This document shows, in pieces, positions 1 through 5,644 of a stretch of 5,644 nucleotides of DNA. Source of the stretch: Ruminococcus sp. (GTDB lineage: Bacteria > Bacillota > Clostridia > Oscillospirales > Ruminococcaceae). Numbering within the stretch: position 1 is the stretch's first letter; each line of letters begins with the position of its first letter. The stretch is taken from the NCBI GenBank assembly GCA_017622635.1, contig JAGAQS010000143.1:1-5644 (forward strand), written 5' to 3'. The position numbers were made by a program, and so were the translations under genes. A model generated the notes under the pieces. It searched no databases, was not told the origin of the DNA, and saw only the letters and a list, made by a program, of their open reading frames with translations.

Positions 1-580
1 GGTCAGCGATTCTTGCAATCTGTTCAGGATAGAGAGAGCCGAAACTGTCAACAATATAGAAAACGTCAACGGGTGATTTTCCGAGTATGTCGAGAGCGGC
101 TTTTATGTCACCCTCCTGAGCGTTTGAAACAGCCATTATATTACAGCTTACTTCGTAGCCCTTGCTTTTGGCATTTTCAATCATGTCAACCGCTGTCGGA
201 ATCTGGTGTATATATGTAGCCACACGGATAAGGTCAATCGGACTTTCCGCACGGTCATGAATATCCTGCTTGTAATTACAGCGTCCGACATCAGCCATAA
301 CGGCAATTTTAAGGTCGGTATTGTTTTCACCGACAATTGACCTGATATATTCGTCATCACAGAACTTGCAAGGTCCGAACTTTGTTTCGTCGAACATTTC
401 ACGGTCTGCCTTGTAACCAAATTCCATGTAGTCAACGCCTGCCCTGAGGTTTGCGTTATAGAGATGCTTTACAAAATCATCGCTGAAACGGAACTCATTT
501 ACAAGACCGCCGTCCCTTAGAGTAGCGTCAACAACCTTGATATCTGGTCTGTAATCCATTAACTTTGAAATTTCTTTCAT
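1..580 (-). CDS. DRE-TIM (HMGL-like) aldolase/acyltransferase-family protein, 3' end cut by the window
   Basis: The 193 visible residues, read without interruption from ATG at 580 to the left edge, form the N-terminal part of a TIM barrel of the HMG-CoA-lyase-like (DRE-TIM metallolyase) superfamily. The signature is DATLRDGG at residues 18-25, where R22 and D23 match the catalytic Arg and metal-binding Asp of 4-hydroxy-2-oxovalerate aldolase, homocitrate synthase and isopropylmalate synthase. MEFGYK (52-57) and VDSFGSLYP (177-185) fit later barrel strands. The HxH metal motif expected near the C-terminus lies outside the window. A CxxC (C71, C74) and C101 are visible. The start is supported by AAAGGA (595-590), nine bases upstream. 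By family it should join or cleave a pyruvate- or acyl-CoA-derived substrate in the cytoplasm, but the substrate cannot be read here. It is close in style to proteins annotated only as 'aldolase catalytic domain-containing'. It is divergent from the glycan genes and has its own promoter. Confidence 0.85.
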   Translation of the reverse strand, partial: MKEISKLMDYRPDIKVVDATLRDGGLVNEFRFSDDFVKHLYNANLRAGVDYMEFGYKADREMFDETKFGPCKFCDDEYIRSIVGENNTDLKIAVMADVGRCNYKQDIHDRAESPIDLIRVATYIHQIPTAVDMIENAKSKGYEVSCNIMAVSNAQEGDIKAALDILGKSPVDVFYIVDSFGSLYPEQIARIAD

Positions 581-658
581 AAAAAACAATCCTTTCAATA
601 AATATGTTTCAGTACTTTATACCGTAACGCTTTAAAGTGTAATGTAAATTCTTTATAT

Positions 659-687
659 AGTATATCACAAACATTCTGATTTGTCAA
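659..687 (-). promoter_or_regulatory. Sigma-A promoter for the aldolase-like gene
   Basis: On the minus strand there is a perfect -35 box TTGACA (687-682), a 17-bp spacer, and a -10 box TATACT (664-659) preceded by TGA, an extended -10 motif. Transcription should begin near 652, giving a leader of about 70 bases before the ATG at 580. I see no convincing hairpin or riboswitch-like fold in that leader. Confidence 0.8.
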
Positions 688-734
688 ATACTTTTTTGAA
701 ATTTTCTGAAAAATATTTTTTCACAATTTATTTA

Positions 735-763
735 TTGACAAAGTACACTGTCGGTTGTATAAT
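735..763 (+). promoter_or_regulatory. Consensus sigma-A promoter for the GT-C/GNAT operon
   Basis: TTGACA (735-740), a 17-bp spacer and TATAAT (758-763) match the sigma-A consensus in both boxes. A/T-rich DNA upstream (about 690-734) could act as an UP element. Transcription should begin near 770, leaving a leader of roughly 26 bases. The -35 box is 47 bp from the -35 box of the divergent promoter, so one bound regulator could affect both. Confidence 0.85.
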
Positions 764-783
764 ATAAATATCTATGCTAAACT

Positions 784-788
784 GGAGG
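784..788 (+). promoter_or_regulatory. Ribosome binding site that sets the GT-C start at 796
   Basis: GGAGG (784-788) lies 7 bases before ATG 796 but only 1 base before the first in-frame ATG at 790 and 4 before TTG 793. The spacing favours 796 as the true start, shortening the longest reading by two residues. Confidence 0.8.
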
Positions 789-795
789 TATGTTG

Positions 796-3174
796 ATGAA
801 TACATTTCTGTTCATTACTGCATTGATTATTTCTGTAATTATTATAACGGTTTTTCTGAAAGAAATAAAAAGCGACGAAAAAACAAAACCGTCTGAACTT
901 GTGTCAAATGTGAGAAGTGTTGCACGGGGAATGACTGTTTTCATGTTCAGCGTTGCGATTACGGACAAATTCAATTTTATAGATTTCGGAATGTATTCGG
1001 GTACATATACGTTTATGGGCATTGTCTGTATGGCGGTATATATACTGTGCATCATCAACAGCAAACGCAGAATCCCAATAATTTCATTTGCAGTAAAAAC
1101 AATTCTGACAGCTTTTGTTCTTGAAATGACTCTGTTCAATATTCCGTCATACCGTCTGTGGTTCGGAGACTACAACACAGTCACCTATGAGGCAAGCCGT
1201 TCAATAATCGACAAGGGCGGTATATACAGGCGTAACCAGAAAGACATAGCCGTACAGAACGGCAACGAGCTTGTTCTGACATTTCCGGATATAGACCGTC
1301 CTGTAAGTACAGTATATGCAGATATTACATTTGTCGGCAACACACGTGCCGTTGACTTTTCGATTGACGCAAACGACGAAACAACCATAGTCCCGAGACG
1401 TGAAATTTCAAAAGACATAATATCAAGAAAACAGCTACAGACACAGTATCTTCAATGTGAACTTTCGGGAAAAGTCACCGATTTGAAAGTAAGACTAAAA
1501 CCACAGAATTTCGGTACGGTATATGTAAACAGCATAACAATAAATATGCCCGTACTGTTTGAAATTTCGTGGATAAGATTTTTACTTATTGTAATACTCA
1601 GTGTGTTTATCCATGCAGTTTTAAAAGGCGGATTCATGCAGAAAAGCGTGAACGAAAACCGCAGATTCTGCCGTAATATAGCGGTATGTATCACGGCAAC
1701 GGCGTGTATATGGGCAGTATGGGTCACAAATTACCGAATCGACGACAATACGTGGAAAGAAGAATTTACAAAGACAGAGGGCAGTCAGGTCACACAGCAA
1801 CTTGTTGACGCTTTCAGTGACGGAAGAACATATCTTGTTGAAGAACCAAACGATGCTCTCAATTCTTTTGATAACCCCTATGATAAACAGCACCGTGAAG
1901 CCGAATTAGTCCCGCAGTTTGAAAATGACTACTACTATACTTATGCATGGGACCACGTTTATTTTAATGAAAAATTTTACTCATATTACGGCATTGCACC
2001 TGTAGTACTGCTGTTCCTCCCCTATCATCTCATAACGGGATATTATTTTCCGGAGTCGGCAGCGGTTCTTATTTTCGCAATTATCGGAATTATAGGGCTT
2101 TCATTCCTTTTCATGAAGTTCATGCGTAAATTTTTCCCGACAATCCCGACAGGAATGTTTATAATAAGTCTTGTTATAATACAAATGGTAAGCGGTATAT
2201 GGTACAGTATAGGCAGACCGCTTTTCTATGAAGTCGCAATGTCGGCAGGTTTTGCATTCATGACGTGGGCGTTTTATTTTCTGATTTCCGCCAACATAAT
2301 AGGTACGGGCAAAATTTCCCTTCCGAAAACAGCTGTTTCGTCGTTTTTGTTTGCAGTAGCTGTTTTAAGCCGTCCGACAACGGTTCTTTATTGTATATGT
2401 GCGGCTGTATTCATGATATGTGCGTTACCGAGATTTTCACACAAAAAACTCTTTAATAAAAAAAGTATCAGATATCTTGCGTGTGCTGTTCTTCCCATGG
2501 CTTGCCTCGGAATTATTCAGATGTACTACAATTATGCAAGATTCGGTTCACCGTTTGAATTCGGAATACAGTACTCACTTACAATAAACGACTTCAGAAA
2601 CACACAGTTTCACTGGCAACTGTCCCTTATTCCTTTCTGGAACTATCTTTTTAACGCTCCTGTATTTTCGGCAAAGTACCCGTTTGTTTCAGCAGATTTT
2701 CAGGATATGAGCGTAGGCGGATTCTTTTATAATGATTACCCGTCAACACATAATGTCTGCGGTCTGTTTTTCCTCGCACTCCCCATGTTTGCATATTTTC
2801 TTTCAGGAAAGGCAGTCAGAACACTTGACGGCAAAAAAGTGAAAAAGTCACTTTATATTGCACTTCCGTGCGTCATAATTCCGCTTATAATTATATGTTC
2901 GGTATGGGAAAGCGGTTATTCAATAAGATACATGACCGACTTTGCATGGCAGATGTTATTGGGTGCTTACGTAATAATTTTCCGTCTGTACCTCACAAAC
3001 AAAAACCCGACTGTAAAGAAAATAATAAATATTTTCTTCTGTTTCTCTCTTGTATGGACTGTCTACGTAAGCGGTATACAGTCTGTAAATCAGGCTTTCC
3101 GTTACTGTGACGGTCATCTTGATTACCCCGAAATAGCCTACGAAATAAAGAAAATACTTCTTTTCTGGAAGTAA
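796..3174 (+). CDS. Polytopic membrane protein, probable GT-C-fold glycosyltransferase with an extra N-terminal module
   Basis: A 792-residue integral membrane protein with about 15-17 hydrophobic segments. Segments at about 4-21, 43-57, 73-88 and 95-113 come first, then a hydrophilic, beta-rich stretch (about 125-252), then a segment at 258-277. The GT-C-like core starts with the segment at 293-311. After it comes a large loop with adjacent aspartates D316-D317, then YSYYGIAPVVLLFLPYHL (395-412), which resembles the re-entrant 'KPPL' helix region of ArnT/PMT enzymes, then helices from 419 on. Other motifs that I recall from such glycosyltransferase-like proteins are SRPT (525-528), YNYARFGSPFEFG (578-590) and RYMTDF (711-716). 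Basic clusters at 22-44, 89-92, 278-294 and 441-447 put the beta domain and the Asp loop outside the cell. The inferred role is transfer of a sugar from a polyprenyl-phosphate donor onto a surface polymer or protein. Donor and acceptor are unknown, and the catalytic Asp assignment is tentative. It is first in an operon with the GNAT gene 21 bp downstream. Confidence 0.7.
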   Translation: MNTFLFITALIISVIIITVFLKEIKSDEKTKPSELVSNVRSVARGMTVFMFSVAITDKFNFIDFGMYSGTYTFMGIVCMAVYILCIINSKRRIPIISFAVKTILTAFVLEMTLFNIPSYRLWFGDYNTVTYEASRSIIDKGGIYRRNQKDIAVQNGNELVLTFPDIDRPVSTVYADITFVGNTRAVDFSIDANDETTIVPRREISKDIISRKQLQTQYLQCELSGKVTDLKVRLKPQNFGTVYVNSITINMPVLFEISWIRFLLIVILSVFIHAVLKGGFMQKSVNENRRFCRNIAVCITATACIWAVWVTNYRIDDNTWKEEFTKTEGSQVTQQLVDAFSDGRTYLVEEPNDALNSFDNPYDKQHREAELVPQFENDYYYTYAWDHVYFNEKFYSYYGIAPVVLLFLPYHLITGYYFPESAAVLIFAIIGIIGLSFLFMKFMRKFFPTIPTGMFIISLVIIQMVSGIWYSIGRPLFYEVAMSAGFAFMTWAFYFLISANIIGTGKISLPKTAVSSFLFAVAVLSRPTTVLYCICAAVFMICALPRFSHKKLFNKKSIRYLACAVLPMACLGIIQMYYNYARFGSPFEFGIQYSLTINDFRNTQFHWQLSLIPFWNYLFNAPVFSAKYPFVSADFQDMSVGGFFYNDYPSTHNVCGLFFLALPMFAYFLSGKAVRTLDGKKVKKSLYIALPCVIIPLIIICSVWESGYSIRYMTDFAWQMLLGAYVIIFRLYLTNKNPTVKKIINIFFCFSLVWTVYVSGIQSVNQAFRYCDGHLDYPEIAYEIKKILLFWK

Positions 3175-3183
3175 ATTACAGAC

Positions 3184-3190
3184 AAGGAGA
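3184..3190 (+). promoter_or_regulatory. Ribosome binding site supporting a GTG start for the GNAT gene
   Basis: AAGGAGA (3184-3190) ends 5 bases before GTG 3196. The next in-frame ATG, at 3220, is 29 bases from it, so the GTG codon is the better start. There is no promoter-like sequence in the 21-bp gap after the GT-C stop, which fits co-transcription. Confidence 0.75.
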
Positions 3191-3195
3191 ACACT

Positions 3196-3759
3196 GTGTA
3201 TAATATAAAACTTGTTAAAATGAACAGAAATTCATGTGATATTCCCCTGCTTGAAAAACTCAACAATCAGGCTTTTCCCGAAAATGAAAGAATTTCTGTT
3301 GAAGATATGTTCTGCTTTTCGGAAAACGACGGCAGGGACATACTCGGAATATATACAGACAATGAATTTTCAGGATTTTTTATAATTATGAGGTTCATGA
3401 AATGTGCATATATATGTTATTTTGCGGTATGTCCCGAAAAACGTTCACAAGGCATAGGCGGAAACGCACTTTGTCTTTTGAAAAAATATTATCCCGACTG
3501 TCATATTGTTGTAGACTTTGAGGCAACGGACGAAAATGCCGAAAACAATCAGCAGAGAATCCGCAGACGTAATTTCTACTACAGAAACGGTTTCTTTAAA
3601 ACGGGATATTTCCAGTTCTACATGAAAACGGAATTTGAAATTGCGTGCAGTGAACCGTATTTCGACAAAACGGAATTTGAAGGTCTCATGTCTGAAATTC
3701 ACGCCATAGCAGATGACTTCAACCCTGAATTATATACAAAAAAAACGGACGCTGAATAA
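3196..3759 (+). CDS. GNAT-family N-acetyltransferase
   Basis: A 187-residue cytoplasmic protein of the GNAT fold, which moves an acyl group (usually acetyl) from acyl-CoA to an amine. The acetyl-CoA-binding motif A is clear: strand YICYFAVCP (72-80) followed by the pyrophosphate loop RSQGIGG (83-89), matching Q/RxxGxG/A, and helix NALCLLKKYY. RRRNFYYRNGF (123-133) is the motif-B region, with the usual N/R-Y-x-x-x-GF ending. Residues 1-60 carry the variable substrate-side helices, and the last 50 form an acidic tail. The start is GTG, chosen from its Shine-Dalgarno sequence. The gene lies 21 bp after the GT-C gene and ends inside the terminator hairpin. A role in acetylating an amino sugar or another component of the same glycan pathway is possible from context only. 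An unrelated small-molecule or protein target is equally compatible. All 12 lysine codons are AAA. Confidence 0.85.
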   Translation: MYNIKLVKMNRNSCDIPLLEKLNNQAFPENERISVEDMFCFSENDGRDILGIYTDNEFSGFFIIMRFMKCAYICYFAVCPEKRSQGIGGNALCLLKKYYPDCHIVVDFEATDENAENNQQRIRRRNFYYRNGFFKTGYFQFYMKTEFEIACSEPYFDKTEFEGLMSEIHAIADDFNPELYTKKTDAE

Positions 3760-3778
3760 TGCGTCCGTTAAATTTTTT
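3738..3778. terminator. Bidirectional intrinsic terminator between convergent operons
   Basis: A perfect 9-bp stem, AACGGACGC (3744-3752) and GCGTCCGTT (3761-3769), closes an 8-base loop. On the plus strand it is followed, after three As, by six Ts (3773-3778). On the minus strand it is followed directly by a run of Ts (complement of 3743-3738). It therefore should stop both the GT-C/GNAT and the oxidoreductase/GtrA transcripts, and looks stronger in the minus direction. The left arm and loop encode the last residues and the stop codon of the GNAT gene. Confidence 0.9.
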
Positions 3779-4265
3779 ATTCGGTTTCTTTCTTACCGCC
3801 GAAAAGCAGAAACTTTCTTGCGAAAAAGTTCCAGAGAAACGAAACGGCAGTTGAAACTACTTTAGCTATAATCTGAAACAGACTTGTCTTATCGGCAAGC
3901 CATATCTTGAAAAGCTTTGTAATACCGATAGTCATGAAAAGTCCTACAAGACCTATTGCCGCAAATCCCAGAAATTCCACAAAACGATTTTCAACTTTTG
4001 AATTACGGAAAATCCAGAATGTACTTATTATATAGTTTACAACAAGTCCGGCAACGAATGAAAGAGAGTTTGCAAGTTCCGCAAACTGTTCATGAAAGAC
4101 GAACTCAAAAAGAATGTATGAAATTCCCCAGTCAACGACAGTCGCAAGTCCGCCCACAAAGATATAACGGAAGAACTGTATAAGTGTATTTTCCGTATCG
4201 CCTGCGAAAAGCTTTCCGAACTTCCTTTCACGGAAAATTTCCTTTATTTCCTGAAAGCCGTCCAT
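3777..4265 (-). CDS. GtrA-family membrane protein (putative polyprenyl-phosphate-sugar flippase)
   Basis: A 162-residue protein of the GtrA/DPMS-like family (PF04138), typical in length and with four membrane helices at about residues 30-54, 63-88, 97-117 and 131-150. Family hallmarks are visible: FFRYIFVGGLATVVDWG (31-47), NSLSFVAGLVVNYIISTFWIF (67-87), the short basic turn RNSK, FVEFLGFAAIGLVG (95-108) and FLWNFFARKFLLF (143-155). Family members are thought to help move undecaprenyl-phosphate-linked sugars from the inner to the outer leaflet for O-antigen glucosylation, teichoic acid decoration or arabinogalactan synthesis; the direct mechanism is not settled. The roughly 30-residue N-terminal extension (basic, amphipathic) is cytoplasmic. 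The start ATG overlaps the upstream stop as TAATG, so translation is probably coupled. It sits in a locus with a GT-C-like protein, a natural consumer of a flipped lipid-linked sugar. Confidence 0.92.
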   Translation of the reverse strand: MDGFQEIKEIFRERKFGKLFAGDTENTLIQFFRYIFVGGLATVVDWGISYILFEFVFHEQFAELANSLSFVAGLVVNYIISTFWIFRNSKVENRFVEFLGFAAIGLVGLFMTIGITKLFKIWLADKTSLFQIIAKVVSTAVSFLWNFFARKFLLFGGKKETE

Positions 4266-5644
4266 TATTTTTTCTCCTCGTGATACTCTTTTTCAGTATT
4301 TACACTCCAGATATTAGACTTGTCCTTTCTGCCTGACTTAATATTCTTTACTGCCTCAAAGGAAGTAACCATTGAATGGTCGATATTGTTGTAACGGTGC
4401 TGACCGTTTCTGCCGACACAGTAGAGATTGTCGATAGTGTCAAGATATTCAATAAGGTCGTCCATTTCTTCATAGGTATCGAAATAAGCAGGATAAGCTT
4501 TCTTTACCTTTTCCATATGTGTGTCAATAACTTCGTCGGGACTGTTGATAAGTCCGAGTTTTACCATTTCCTTTACACAGAATTTAGAAAACTGTGCTTC
4601 TGTCATATTCCAGAACTTGTCACCCTCGTTTACGAAATATTCAAGACCAACCCAGACAGTATTTTTCAAATCCTTTACCATGTAAGGAGACCAGTTGTTG
4701 TAAATCTGGAATCTGCCCATTTTAACACGTCTGTCCTGAACGTAAACCCAGCAGTCAGGAACGATATTTCCGACGGTTTTCATTTCTGTAAGGTTTTTAA
4801 GATTGAGCTTAGGAATAAGAACACCGAGAGTCATATAGTCACGGTACGGGAGACCTGCGGCAATTCTTGCGGGTTCTGCGGGAACGTCGTTCATTCCTGC
4901 GACCAAATCCTTTACAGGCATTGAAGAAATTATATAATCACCGTCAAGCTGAACTTCTTCGCCGTCCTTGATGTAGGTTACACCTGTAAGAATGTTGTCG
5001 GAGTTCTTGTGAAGTTTTTTTACACCTGCGTTCATGATAATATTACCGCCGAGTTTCTTTACTTCGTCGGCAGTAACTTCCCAGAGCTGACCCGGACCAA
5101 GCTTAGGATACTTGAACTCTTCAATAAGTGAAGTGTTTACCTTTCTGTTCTTAACCTTGAAAAGCTTGCCGAAAAAGTCCTTTATAATTCCGACGATTGA
5201 AAGTCCCTTTGTACGCTGAGCCCCCCATGAAGCATCAATTTCACTCGGGTGTCTGCCCCAGAGGTTTTCCGTATAGTACTCAAAGAACATTGAATAGAGT
5301 TCTTTACCGAAACAGTTTATATAGAAGTTTTCGAGGTTATCTTCGGGACGCTTGTGAATTACTGCGGCAAGATAGCTGAATCCTACTTTCATGGTAGTGA
5401 GGAAACCGAAATTTTTGATTGTTTCGGGCTTAAGTGAAACGGGGTAATCATAGAACTTTGAGTTAAACAGAATACGTGAAACTCTGCGTCTTGTAAGCAT
5501 TACACGGTCTGACTTTTCGGGATTCGGTCCGCCCTTTTTGACACGTGTTTTTCTTTTAAGGAGAATGTCGTCATATGAGGGCATACCCTGCATGGGAAGC
5601 ATATTACTCCACCACTGATTTACTTCGGGAATCTTTGAGAAAAA
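4265..5644 (-). CDS. FAD/NAD(P)-dependent oxidoreductase, UDP-galactopyranose-mutase/amine-oxidase-like, N-terminus outside the window
   Basis: The frame stays open from the right edge, giving 459 residues of a flavoprotein in the amine-oxidase/protoporphyrinogen-oxidase-like group, related to UDP-galactopyranose mutase. The first visible residues, FFSKIPEVNQWW, match the point just after the GGHR segment of this family. The Rossmann GxGxxG and the true start (about 55-60 residues) are therefore missing. Family motifs follow: LTRRRVSRILF (fragment 50-60), DYPVSLKPET (66-75), a segment with YTENLWGRHP and WGAQRTKGLS (124-149), YPKLGPGQLWE (179-189), and the C-terminal FAD-contact motif NLYCVGRNGQHRYNN (406-420) with DHSM. 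Such genes recur in polysaccharide clusters next to GtrA and GT2 genes, where they probably oxidise, reduce or isomerise a sugar nucleotide or lipid-linked sugar. The exact reaction is not established. It heads, or is internal to, an operon ending with GtrA. The ATG at 5602 is an internal methionine. Confidence 0.88.
   Translation of the reverse strand, partial: FFSKIPEVNQWWSNMLPMQGMPSYDDILLKRKTRVKKGGPNPEKSDRVMLTRRRVSRILFNSKFYDYPVSLKPETIKNFGFLTTMKVGFSYLAAVIHKRPEDNLENFYINCFGKELYSMFFEYYTENLWGRHPSEIDASWGAQRTKGLSIVGIIKDFFGKLFKVKNRKVNTSLIEEFKYPKLGPGQLWEVTADEVKKLGGNIIMNAGVKKLHKNSDNILTGVTYIKDGEEVQLDGDYIISSMPVKDLVAGMNDVPAEPARIAAGLPYRDYMTLGVLIPKLNLKNLTEMKTVGNIVPDCWVYVQDRRVKMGRFQIYNNWSPYMVKDLKNTVWVGLEYFVNEGDKFWNMTEAQFSKFCVKEMVKLGLINSPDEVIDTHMEKVKKAYPAYFDTYEEMDDLIEYLDTIDNLYCVGRNGQHRYNNIDHSMVTSFEAVKNIKSGRKDKSNIWSVNTEKEYHEEKK
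4274..4279 (-). promoter_or_regulatory. Ribosome binding site for the GtrA gene inside the preceding gene
   Basis: GAGGAG (4279-4274 on the minus strand) is formed by the two Glu codons near the end of the oxidoreductase gene and lies 8 bases before the GtrA ATG. This supports both the start choice and translational coupling across the TAATG overlap. Confidence 0.8.

Larger units (their letters stand above)
581..795. other. Divergent intergenic regulatory region
   Basis: A strongly A/T-rich, 215-bp stretch between the aldolase-like and GT-C genes. It holds the two promoters described separately, the ribosome binding sites of both genes, and 47 bp between the two -35 boxes (688-734). Within that gap, around 708-722, there is a near-palindromic GAAAAATATTTTTTC that might be an operator but could equally be chance in A/T-rich DNA. 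No small ORF or RNA gene is evident. Confidence 0.6.

Noticed and set aside
13..435. Short open frames on either strand within the aldolase-like gene
   Set aside because: The 193-residue minus-strand frame, open to the window edge, carries the DRE-TIM signature and explains the region. The others are out-of-frame shadows.
737..752. GACA/TGTC inverted repeat overlapping the plus-strand -35 box as an operator
   Set aside because: The arms are only 4 bp and one is part of the promoter consensus itself, so it is too weak to call.
790..792. ATG at 790 as the start of the GT-C gene
   Set aside because: It is only one base from the GGAGG ribosome binding site. ATG 796 has normal 7-base spacing.
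777..1139. A 120-codon minus-strand open frame overlapping the GT-C gene start and promoter
   Set aside because: It lies antisense to the GT-C coding region and runs into the plus-strand leader. Its hydrophobic look mirrors the complementary membrane-helix codons.
2836..2854. A 7-bp inverted repeat (AAAGTGA and TCACTTT) inside the GT-C gene
   Set aside because: It is short, A/T-rich, has no T-run, and is internal to a well-supported coding frame. It is probably chance.
4376..4924. A 182-codon open frame on the plus strand opposite the oxidoreductase gene
   Set aside because: It is antisense to a gene with unmistakable family motifs, has no ribosome binding site, and its translation shows no recognisable domain. 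It is a by-product of the codon pattern of the real gene.
5600..5602. ATG at 5602 as the start of the oxidoreductase
   Set aside because: The frame stays open to the right edge, and the upstream residues FFSKIPEVNQWW match the family. The FAD-binding N-terminus must lie further upstream.

Overview
The window looks like chromosomal DNA from a low-to-moderate GC clostridial Firmicute. The gene families and codon style suggest the Ruminococcus/Oscillospiraceae group. This is an impression from sequence style, not from a marker gene. It holds five protein genes, two of them cut by the window edges. I see no RNA gene, CRISPR array, insertion sequence or long repeat.

Layout, left to right. (1) A minus-strand DRE-TIM (HMG-CoA-lyase/aldolase-like) enzyme gene starts at 580 and runs off the left edge. 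(2) A 215-bp A/T-rich intergenic region (581-795) carries two back-to-back sigma-A promoters, both with TTGACA -35 boxes and 17-bp spacers, one for each direction. (3) A plus-strand operon follows: a large polytopic membrane protein that I read as a GT-C-fold glycosyltransferase with an extra N-terminal membrane/beta-rich module (796-3174), then, 21 bp later, a GNAT N-acetyltransferase with a GTG start (3196-3759). (4) A bidirectional intrinsic terminator (3738-3778) has the GNAT stop codon in its loop. (5) A convergent minus-strand operon contains an FAD-dependent, UDP-galactopyranose-mutase-like oxidoreductase (4265 to beyond 5644, N-terminus outside the window) that overlaps a GtrA-family membrane protein (3777-4265) by one base (TAATG).

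Together the genes point to a surface-glycan locus. GtrA proteins are associated with moving polyprenyl-phosphate-linked sugars across the membrane. GT-C enzymes use such lipid-linked sugars on the outer face. The flavin oxidoreductase belongs to a family common in polysaccharide clusters. The GNAT and the aldolase-like enzyme could modify or supply a sugar or its substituent, but nothing in the window fixes their substrates. A GtrB-type glycosyltransferase that would charge the lipid carrier is not present here and may lie beyond the right edge.

I did not find a clearly new defence or mobile system. The most notable points are the extra module on the GT-C protein, the paired promoters, the terminator built into the end of the GNAT gene, and a marked lysine-codon difference between the plus-strand pair and its neighbours.
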